A stretch of 23,945 nucleotides of DNA from an uncultured Lachnospiraceae bacterium (GTDB lineage Bacteria; Bacillota_A; Clostridia; Lachnospirales; Lachnospiraceae), in assembly GCA_905207905.1 (NCBI GenBank), contig CAJLNC010000036.1, positions 1 to 23,945 of the forward strand, written 5' to 3'. Each line of letters begins with the position of its first letter. Within the stretch, counting starts at the first letter, position 1. Positions 1 through 5,589 of the stretch are shown in pieces. The notes below the pieces were generated by a model. It was not told where the DNA came from, did not search any database, and saw only the letters and a list, made by a program, of their open reading frames with translations. The position numbers and the translations under genes are program-made.

Positions 1-708
1 CTGAAAAAACTGCTGATCTTAGGGCTATGGGGCTTTGGCGTGTTGATTGTTCTATGTGGTATCTGGGGAGCAACAGCCGGAGATATAGAAATGGATGGTC
101 AATTTTTTCTGTCTTTACTTGTTATAACAGTTTTAGTAGTTACGCTATTTCGGAAGATAAAACGTTATATCGGTACACCCTGCCACAGTGTACCAGCACT
201 GAATCAGATCCTTGACAAAAAGCAACTGGAGCAGCTATTGGACGGAGAACATTTTGAAACAATAAAGTTTGAAGATGAGGTTATGAAAAAGTATCTGGAA
301 ATTTACCAAAGCCAGAACTGGATGCTGATCGGCGGAAAGCTGCTCTCAAAAAAGCTTGCTCTGTGGGTGACAATGGATGGCTCTAAGAACGACACTTTAC
401 TGAAGGTTCTTTATCTCAACGGAAGGACTGCAAAGGCAAAAGTAAATCTGGAAATCAGAGAAAACAGATACGAAGAGTTCACTTCTGTGCTGAAAGACCT
501 GATTGGATATGAAGGAGCTTTGAAGCTGTACGGAAAAGAGGAGCAGCTGGCAGAGAAATTTGCGTCCTGCTTTCCAGAGCAAACTTCCGAACAGGATCGA
601 GTAGCTGCTTTTCTTTCTCAGGATGTTACAGCGATCCGGCAGGACTATATCCAGACCTTTTCTCCTCCTGACTCCAGGAAGAAAAAACGAAACAGGAAGT
701 ATTTGTAA
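1..708 (+). CDS. Membrane-anchored protein of unknown function, 5' end cut by window
   Basis: The frame is open from base 1. The first codons read LKKLLILGLWGFGVLIVLCG, so the internal GTG at 40 is probably not the real start and the gene begins at or before the window edge. A hydrophobic helix (first ~24 residues) is followed after a short polar stretch by a second one (around FFLSLLVITVLVVTLF) and then by a soluble domain of about 170 residues. That domain contains a beta-rich stretch (NWMLIGGKLLSKKLALWVTM, then a second strand set near LKVLYLNGRTAKAKVNLEI) and an acidic helical C-terminus ending in a basic tail (KKKRNRKYL). I do not recognise the family. The strand pattern is weakly reminiscent of a PH-like fold, as in its neighbours, but this is inference. 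It is followed by a long hairpin at 714-760. Confidence 0.7.
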   Translation: MKKLLILGLWGFGVLIVLCGIWGATAGDIEMDGQFFLSLLVITVLVVTLFRKIKRYIGTPCHSVPALNQILDKKQLEQLLDGEHFETIKFEDEVMKKYLEIYQSQNWMLIGGKLLSKKLALWVTMDGSKNDTLLKVLYLNGRTAKAKVNLEIRENRYEEFTSVLKDLIGYEGALKLYGKEEQLAEKFASCFPEQTSEQDRVAAFLSQDVTAIRQDYIQTFSPPDSRKKKRNRKYL

Positions 709-713
709 CTGTT

Positions 714-760
714 TAGCATCAGTGTACAGGGGGCAATACTCCTCTTGTACACTGATGCTA
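714..760. repeat. Long inverted repeat / 20-pair hairpin
   Basis: Bases 714-728 (TAGCATCAGTGTACA) are the exact reverse complement of 746-760. The stem extends inward by five more pairs (two of them G-U) through 729-733 and 741-745, leaving a 7-base loop at 734-740. It sits 6 bases after the stop codon at 706-708, where a terminator would be expected. However, neither strand has a T-run after the stem, so it is not a canonical intrinsic terminator. It could act as a terminator, an mRNA 3'-end stabiliser, or be a relic of a small mobile repeat. Confidence 0.75.
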
Positions 761-884
761 TAGTCATGGAATACATGAGGTAGAATATCTGCCTAACAGC
801 AAATATGGAACGATTGTTGAAGAACCATCTGACGCTATATAATACTACTGGTACTGAAATCAATACGTATGAGGTCACAAGATT

Positions 885-1391
885 ATGGTATTTATTTACA
901 GAGGCGCATTTATTATCGGTATTACTTTGCTTGTTCCAGTTATTATTAGATACCTTACTGCAAAAAGTAAGGAAGATCATATGGCTGTTTATATTGTAAA
1001 AATGCGCAGCAATATGATGAAACTATTAAAAATAATGACTGTTATCTGTGTTCCCCTGGGAATTATGGCGGCGATTGCATTTTTCGCCTTTCTTTCCTCC
1101 AAAGACTGGGAAAATATGTGTTATACAGCAGTAGTGATTTTTGTTAGTATTGCAGATTTTACCATGTGGAACTATTATAAAAATAACATAATTATCGTTT
1201 TGAATAATCACAAAATAAAAGTAGTAAAAGGAAGGAAAAGCCGTATTCTCTCAAAAAGTAAAATTACATATAAAAAGATAAATGGCTGCAAAATAAAATT
1301 ATATTATAATGATAAAAAAATTTTCACAATTACCCGACAGTTTGACAATTTTGAAAATATGGAAATCTGGCTGAACAATAATTTAGAGTAA
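885..1391 (+). CDS. Small membrane protein with C-terminal PH-like segment
   Basis: 168 residues. ATG at 885 is preceded by GAGG at 871-874, a good spacing of 10. An N-terminal hydrophobic segment (residues ~3-21) is followed by a short polar stretch containing the AVYIVKM motif, then two more hydrophobic segments (about 46-67 and 75-92). The last ~70 residues are a lysine-rich beta-strand domain ending in one helix (FDNFENMEIWLNN). The pattern 'KIKLYYNDKKIFTI ... FxNxxxMxxWL' matches the corresponding part of the gene at 3382-4953 (IQLLNANGKKLVSV ... MRGVSRLAEWI). It resembles bacterial PH-like membrane proteins common in Lachnospiraceae, possibly the DUF6560 type, though that name is from memory. 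Function unknown. The gene is very AT-rich compared with the rest of the window, which suggests transfer. Confidence 0.7.
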   Translation: MVFIYRGAFIIGITLLVPVIIRYLTAKSKEDHMAVYIVKMRSNMMKLLKIMTVICVPLGIMAAIAFFAFLSSKDWENMCYTAVVIFVSIADFTMWNYYKNNIIIVLNNHKIKVVKGRKSRILSKSKITYKKINGCKIKLYYNDKKIFTITRQFDNFENMEIWLNNNLE

Positions 1392-1503
1392 GGGAAAGGC
1401 ACCAAAAGAGTGGGCAGATGGGTTCCAAATGGAAACAGGGTTGGAGCTTGTAGAATTCAATTAGGCGATAAAATATTAAAACTTGCTGGAGAAAGGGAAT
1501 TTC

Positions 1504-1704
1504 ATGAAGGATCACAGAAATCAAATCCAAAATAAAAAAGAACCATTGTCTCATTATGTTATCCGTTCGGAACGCTATCTGGGCTGGCTGTTTGCTTTTT
1601 TCGGAATATGCAGCATCGGTTTACTGATTTATAGCATTATCATAGAGGAAGCTTTGTGGGCAATCCTGTTTTTGTTTTTTATTTCCATAGTGATGATAAT
1701 ATAG
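1504..1704 (+). pseudogene. Truncated N-terminus of a PH-like membrane protein
   Basis: 66 residues. ATG at 1504 is preceded by AAAGGGAA, 5-7 bases upstream. A polar start (MKDHRNQIQNKKEPLSHYVI) leads into two hydrophobic helices (about 28-46 and 50-66) and the frame stops at TAG 1702-1704 immediately after the second helix. Proteins of this build normally continue into a soluble domain. In another frame, from about 1683 to the TAG at 1797-1799, the sequence stays open with a plausible protein-like run (DDNIDNSLFIEQMNRLHIPV), so a frameshift or deletion near 1683-1700 is possible. I read it as a decayed relative of the genes at 885 and 3382, but an intact two-helix peptide cannot be excluded. 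Confidence 0.4.
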
Positions 1705-1851
1705 ACAATTCACTGTTTATCGAACAAATGAACCGATTACATATTCCTGTCTGGAGTTATAGTTTTTCTCTCAAAATGAAAAAGAAGTCGAAATAGCGGA
1801 AAGATGCTTTAATAGGATTGGTACAATCTGATTTTTATGGAGTTAAATAAT

Positions 1852-2295
1852 ATGAAAAAGAAATTGGTTCTCTTTATAATAGTGATTGTCATGGCAGTTT
1901 TTATTACAGCGATGATTTCCATTCTGGCCGGACACAAGGGCAATACGGTTAATGTCAAACGTGTAGTTGGTACTTCCGCCTTGTATGATGAAGAACGGAT
2001 CAATAAGGCATTTGATGCGGTGGAAGATAAATTTGCATCCGATTTTAAAGGCTGTACCTTAACGGAGCTGCGCTATGACAAAGAAGTAGAAAATAAATTT
2101 GTTGATGAAATGCAGCAATACAAGACATTACATAGGCGAGATCTTATTATTGTAGTATCCGATTTTGAAACAGACAGGAAATCCCAAGATTTGGGTCTGA
2201 TCCCGAATGAAACTTACGAAGGATGGAGCTGGAGTCTGGTGCAAACCGATAATGTCCAAGGCTGGGAAGTTGTTGAAGGCGGCTGGGGATATTGA
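1852..2295 (+). CDS. Signal-anchored small protein of unknown function
   Basis: 147 residues. I chose ATG at 1852 because GGAG (1839-1842) sits 9 bases upstream. The ATG at 1837 in the same frame has no ribosome site and only adds MELNN. The N-terminus is a basic stretch (MKKK) plus a hydrophobic segment of about 23 residues, then an exported domain of about 120 residues. The domain contains GTSALYDEERINKAFDAVED, a central FKGCTLTELRYD segment, and a tryptophan-rich end (YEGWSWSLVQTDN ... WEVVEGGWGY). I have the impression of similar uncharacterised proteins in gut Firmicutes but cannot name a family. There is no lipobox cysteine. It is followed after 33 bases by the gene at 2329, so the two are likely cotranscribed. 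Confidence 0.7.
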   Translation: MKKKLVLFIIVIVMAVFITAMISILAGHKGNTVNVKRVVGTSALYDEERINKAFDAVEDKFASDFKGCTLTELRYDKEVENKFVDEMQQYKTLHRRDLIIVVSDFETDRKSQDLGLIPNETYEGWSWSLVQTDNVQGWEVVEGGWGY

Positions 2296-2328
2296 TGGTT
2301 ATGGCAATCTGGCAAAGGAAGTGACAAA

Positions 2329-2838
2329 ATGAGCAACAAACTGATCAAGGCGAAAGATCTGGAAGCGAAAATAATTAGAAAAAAAAGAATTTGGAAGCTT
2401 TGTGCGATTTTGCTGGGAGCGTCCATAATCTTATTTTTGTTCATTTGGACGATGGTGGCAATCACCTCTGTAAAATTTAAAAATCAAATGGAGCAGATGG
2501 TTCTGGGAAAAGACTATTTTATCGAAGATGTTGTAATTAAGAAAAAGGACACCTATAGCTCTCCCAGTGGAAAATATAGTGTATCTACAAATTATTTCTT
2601 TTATTATGATACGGACAAGAAAATGCAGATCCCTGGGAAAATATATGGGGAGTATGAAGTGGGGGACAGCATTCCGGCGTATACTACAGACCATGTTTAT
2701 TATGATTACGAAAAAGACGGGATTTTGCCCAGAGAAGAATTTCGCAATCATGAACTGATGAAAGCTGCCGGAGTGGTCTGCGGCTGTGTAATCTGTTTGC
2801 TGGCGTTATATTTGTTTCTGGAAAAGAAGTGTATGTAA
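2329..2838 (+). CDS. Two-helix membrane protein with extracytoplasmic domain, unknown function
   Basis: 169 residues. ATG at 2329 has AAAGGAAG 7 bases upstream. A charged start (KAKDLEAKIIRKKRIWK) precedes a hydrophobic helix at about residues 24-47. A tyrosine-rich domain of about 95 residues follows (for example KYSVSTNYFFYYDTD and YTTDHVYYDYEKDG), then a second helix at about 145-163 and a short basic tail. The topology, with a beta-rich domain held between two helices, recalls DUF3592-type proteins, but no diagnostic motif is visible, so this is only a suggestion. The stop at 2836-2838 lies 17 bases before the start of the lipoprotein gene at 2856, consistent with one transcript. Confidence 0.65.
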   Translation: MSNKLIKAKDLEAKIIRKKRIWKLCAILLGASIILFLFIWTMVAITSVKFKNQMEQMVLGKDYFIEDVVIKKKDTYSSPSGKYSVSTNYFFYYDTDKKMQIPGKIYGEYEVGDSIPAYTTDHVYYDYEKDGILPREEFRNHELMKAAGVVCGCVICLLALYLFLEKKCM

Positions 2839-2855
2839 ACAAAAGGGGCAGGCTG

Positions 2856-3362
2856 ATGAAAAAAATATTCTGGATTTTGAGCGTTTTTATATTAACAGGT
2901 CTGTGTGGCTGTTCCAACCGAAATTTGCCGAGATGGTTTCAATCAGAACAGGACGGTGCAGACCATGTGATGCGTAAAATTGCAGAGGCATGTAATACTC
3001 AGGATACCGAAAAGATGATGAAGTTGTTTTCGGAAAGCAGCAAAAAGAAGCTACCTGATTTGGAGGAAGAAATCCGTACACTCTTTCAATATTTGGAGGG
3101 AAATCAGATTATAGATTTTCAGGGGGATTGTGCATCTTCTGGTGAAAAGGATCGAGGGAAAGGGCGCATCGAATGGGTTGGAATGTATGAACTATCTGCA
3201 TCAGACGAGGAGTACTCGATGAACTTCTATATGTATCCAGAGGATGAAGAAAATCCTCAAAATGTAGGAATATATAAAATTGAGATCGCCACAGCAGAGG
3301 AAACAGAGAAAGCTGATTTTATGTGGAATTATCCGGAGATAGGCGTTTTTATTGCAGGATAG
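2856..3362 (+). CDS. Lipoprotein, DUF5104-like
   Basis: 168 residues. ATG at 2856 follows an AGGGG-type site at about 2844-2848. An in-frame GTG at 2829 would overlap the previous gene and break the signal peptide, so it is rejected. The N-terminus is a lipoprotein signal: MKKIFWILSVFILTGLCGC, with lipobox L16-C17-G18-C19, so Cys19 should be lipidated and the protein held on the outer face of the membrane. The mature part starts with a helix containing ADHVMRKIAEACNTQDTEKM and FSESSKK, then a beta-rich half with YSMNFYMYPEDEENPQNVGI. This order strongly recalls the DUF5104 lipoproteins of Clostridia. No enzymatic role is known to me. Confidence 0.75.
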   Translation: MKKIFWILSVFILTGLCGCSNRNLPRWFQSEQDGADHVMRKIAEACNTQDTEKMMKLFSESSKKKLPDLEEEIRTLFQYLEGNQIIDFQGDCASSGEKDRGKGRIEWVGMYELSASDEEYSMNFYMYPEDEENPQNVGIYKIEIATAEETEKADFMWNYPEIGVFIAG

Positions 3363-3381
3363 TCGGAGGCAAAGGGGACAG

Positions 3382-3969
3382 ATGAGACACTATGGAATGG
3401 AACATGGAAATGAGACGTATATCACTGCAAATCGCCAGGCGGTTCGATTGGAACCGGATGCGCCAAAAAAGCAACTGGAACCCGACAGTAACCCGCCGGC
3501 GGCCGGGAAGAAGTGGCCATGCATTTTGACAGGCTGTATTTCCGTTTTTGTCCCAGTGTTTATATTTGGGATATTGTTCTTTGTCGGTGACCCTTTAGCG
3601 CCGCAAAATGCAGCAGCGGCACTGGTTCTTCTTTTGACATGGCTTGGATATGGATTGGTTCTTTTGCTGCATCGTCATACAGAACCAGAGGAGATACAAA
3701 AGGCTGTTGTTGTGCTGCGGGAACAGAAACTGGTCACATGGGTTGGGATTTTCTTATGGCTGCTGGGAAATATTTTCCTGTTTATGGCCGTTGCAGTTAC
3801 GTCAGCAGTTCCTGTTGATGGCACTACGATTTTTCTGGCAGTGCTTGGTGTTCTTGTCACATTCTTTGGTGTGTGGATGCTTTTGGCTGGACGAAATCGC
3901 TCTATGTTTGTGTTTCCAGATCATTCTGTTTTGTATATCAGCAGCTTAGGAAGACAAAAGAATCTGTAA
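3382..3969 (+). CDS. PH-like membrane protein, N-terminal half of an interrupted gene
   Basis: 195 residues from ATG 3382, which has AGGGG 4-5 bases and GGAGG 12 bases upstream. An in-frame TTG at 3352 would overlap the lipoprotein gene. A polar N-terminus of about 50 residues leads to four hydrophobic segments in two pairs, separated by a charged loop (HRHTEPEEIQKAVVVLREQK). A soluble segment begins at FVFPDHSVLYISSLGRQ. The frame then stops at TAA 3967-3969 in the middle of that segment. The same frame continues at once with PGQVASARLTVNRSIQLL, which completes the PH-like strand pattern. The simplest reading is one gene of 524 codons (3382-4953) with a nonsense codon at position 196. The half protein would be a membrane anchor without its domain. 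Confidence 0.6.
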   Translation: MRHYGMEHGNETYITANRQAVRLEPDAPKKQLEPDSNPPAAGKKWPCILTGCISVFVPVFIFGILFFVGDPLAPQNAAAALVLLLTWLGYGLVLLLHRHTEPEEIQKAVVVLREQKLVTWVGIFLWLLGNIFLFMAVAVTSAVPVDGTTIFLAVLGVLVTFFGVWMLLAGRNRSMFVFPDHSVLYISSLGRQKNL

Positions 3970-4953
3970 CCGGGACAGGTTGCATCGGCACGTCTCACAG
4001 TCAACCGTTCCATTCAGCTATTGAATGCAAATGGGAAGAAACTGGTTTCTGTAGAGACAAATATGCGTGGGGTATCCAGGCTTGCAGAGTGGATCGAAAG
4101 TACGGATTTGGAAGCAGTGCTGACACCTGCCATGGAACGTCAGACAGAAAATCAGGTAAAAGAGGAAAACATACTGCAGTGGAGAGAGGAATACCGTACT
4201 CACTGGCATGATCATCTAAAAGTGATCCGTGTGGGCTTGTGGTTTGTTATGACTCTGTATCTTATTGGAGTTATTTTGCCCATTCCGTTATACCTCTTTG
4301 CAGATGTAAAGCTTCGTACTGTGATGGCGATTGCCGCCGTATCACCGGTTCCCTTTCTTATTTTTTGTGTTGTATTTGCCCCGGTGCTTATTTATGGAGA
4401 TCGTCCGAAAAATGCCACGGCAGAATGGAATTCCATGCATATCCGTCTCTCTTTGCCGGTCATGTTTTTACCGGCTCTTGCAATGCTCTGGCAGGTTCAT
4501 TATATATGGAGCCGGTGGGCAATGCAGCCAAAAGGCAGTGGCGGGATATGGATCATTCAGGGAATGATCATTGCCGTTCCCGTAATTGTTTTATGCCTTT
4601 ACCGCACACCGAAAGGAAAACGTCTGGAAACAGGATTTTTTATGATATTTGTGGGTATGTCCCTGGGTATGAGTATTTCTTATTGTGCCAATGCGGCCCT
4701 TTGCAGGCCAGCCCGCCATTATAAAGCGGTCATTGTTGACAGCCATAAGGAAGATCCAAACACCAGGGGCGATGACAACACATTGACAGTACTTTTGGAT
4801 GACGGAAGTAAAAACAGGATTTATGTATCTGATACGATTTATGAAAAGGCAATGAGGGGAGAAGCACTGGATGTGTGTCATAGTGAAAGTCCTCTTGGAA
4901 TGGAAATGCTGAAGATTCATTTGCCGGAGACAAAAAATGATGTTCCTCAATAA
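3970..4953 (+). pseudogene. PH-like membrane protein, C-terminal half after in-frame TAA
   Basis: This continues the frame of the gene at 3382 directly after TAA 3967-3969. The possible restart codons (TTG 4021, ATG 4063) lack a ribosome site, so independent translation is doubtful. It begins with the rest of the PH-like segment (NGKKLVSVETNMRGVSRLAE), which resembles the end of the gene at 885. After a charged linker (MERQTENQVKEEN ...) come about six hydrophobic segments, roughly between 4220 and 4710. It ends in an extracytoplasmic or cytosolic domain (YKAVIVDSHKEDPNTRGDDN ... LTVLLDDGSKNRIYVSD). The C-terminal part is intact, which suggests a recent mutation or a tolerated stop. Function unknown. 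Confidence 0.6.
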
Positions 4954-5144
4954 AAGTGGATTTATAATGGAGCATAGGAAAAACAACTGTGAGATTCAGG
5001 AGCGTGTCCGCCGTAAGGTGCTGGGATAAGAAAGGCCAATCATAACGGAATAAGATGCCATCTTGTTTTGTGTACCCTAAAATGTAAAATTTCAATTCCA
5101 ACTTATAGAGTTGAAAAATTTCAAAAATGGATAGAACGGCAGTC
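4954..5144. other. Non-coding spacer with dyad symmetry
   Basis: There is no convincing gene. A 20-codon frame (ATG 4967, MEHRKNNCEIQERVRRKVLG) could be the start of a deleted gene. At 5087-5121 there is an imperfect dyad: AAATTT ... CAACT, loop TATAG, AGTTG ... AAATTT, and next to it TTGAAA-AA-TTTCAA at 5111-5124. These could be an operator or a weak terminator before the integrase promoter. Confidence 0.3.
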
Positions 5145-5173
5145 TTGAAAGCTTTTTTCTATTGTGCTAAAAT
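5145..5173 (+). promoter_or_regulatory. Sigma-A type promoter upstream of integrase remnant
   Basis: TTGAAA at 5145-5150 and TAAAAT at 5168-5173 are separated by exactly 17 bases. A TG dinucleotide (5165-5166) gives an extended -10 element. It lies about 45 bases before the integrase start at 5219. It is the best promoter match I saw in the window. With no terminator evident before mutS at 5590, it could also feed mutS-mutL-miaA, which is inference. Confidence 0.6.
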
Positions 5174-5218
5174 ATACATTTAGTGCCATACATTAGCATC
5201 GGAAAGGCTGGTGATGTT

Positions 5219-5440
5219 ATGGGAAAAAACTTAAAAGGTAAGGAATTGGGAAAAGGATTATATCAGAGAAAAGGCGGTCGTTATGAGGCCAGAATTTTCG
5301 TTCGTGGTATAGGAAAAATATTTTCAATTTATGGTACAAATTTACAACATGTAAAAAAAGAAAGAAATGCCTATCTTGCTAGTATTTCTCCTGGAATAGC
5401 GGAGTATGATCCTGGAATTATGACAGCATTGTTTCCTTGA
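5219..5440 (+). pseudogene. Truncated tyrosine recombinase (ICE/Tn916-type integrase), N-terminal domain only
   Basis: 73 residues. ATG at 5219 has GGAAAGG at 5201-5207. An upstream in-frame ATA at 5183 has no support. The start, MGKNLKGKELGKGLYQRKGG, followed by RYEARIFVRGIGK and IYGTNLQHVKKERNAYLA, matches the N-terminal arm-binding domain of conjugative-element integrases, which usually begin MGK(N/D)L+GKELG and run to about 400 residues. Here the frame ends at TGA 5438-5440, before the core-binding and catalytic (R-H-R-Y) domains. This is therefore a decayed integrase. About 150 bases of possible remnant sequence follow, with no recognisable protein. Confidence 0.75.
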
Positions 5441-5589
5441 AGCCTGCAAAAACAGATGCGGTGATTGCTGCACTGATAAGCTGGAAGAAGAACATATGGA
5501 CGACGAATACGAACAGTATGTTCAAAAATATGGAACAGAAACCTGATTCTGCAAGATTGAGATAAAATTTTAGAGAGAGGTTTTCATAC

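Noticed and set aside
805..999. 64-codon frame overlapping the gene at 885
   Set aside because: No ribosome site, overlaps the better-supported gene in another frame, and has no recognisable features.
5052..5069. AAGAT-GCC-ATCTT stem followed by GTTTT
   Set aside because: Five-pair AT-rich stem and a short T-run; too weak to call a terminator.
5424..5548. Open stretch with EACKNRCGDCCTDKLEEEHM, cysteine-rich
   Set aside because: No start codon at its beginning and no family recognised; possibly remnant sequence from the insertion, not enough for a gene call.
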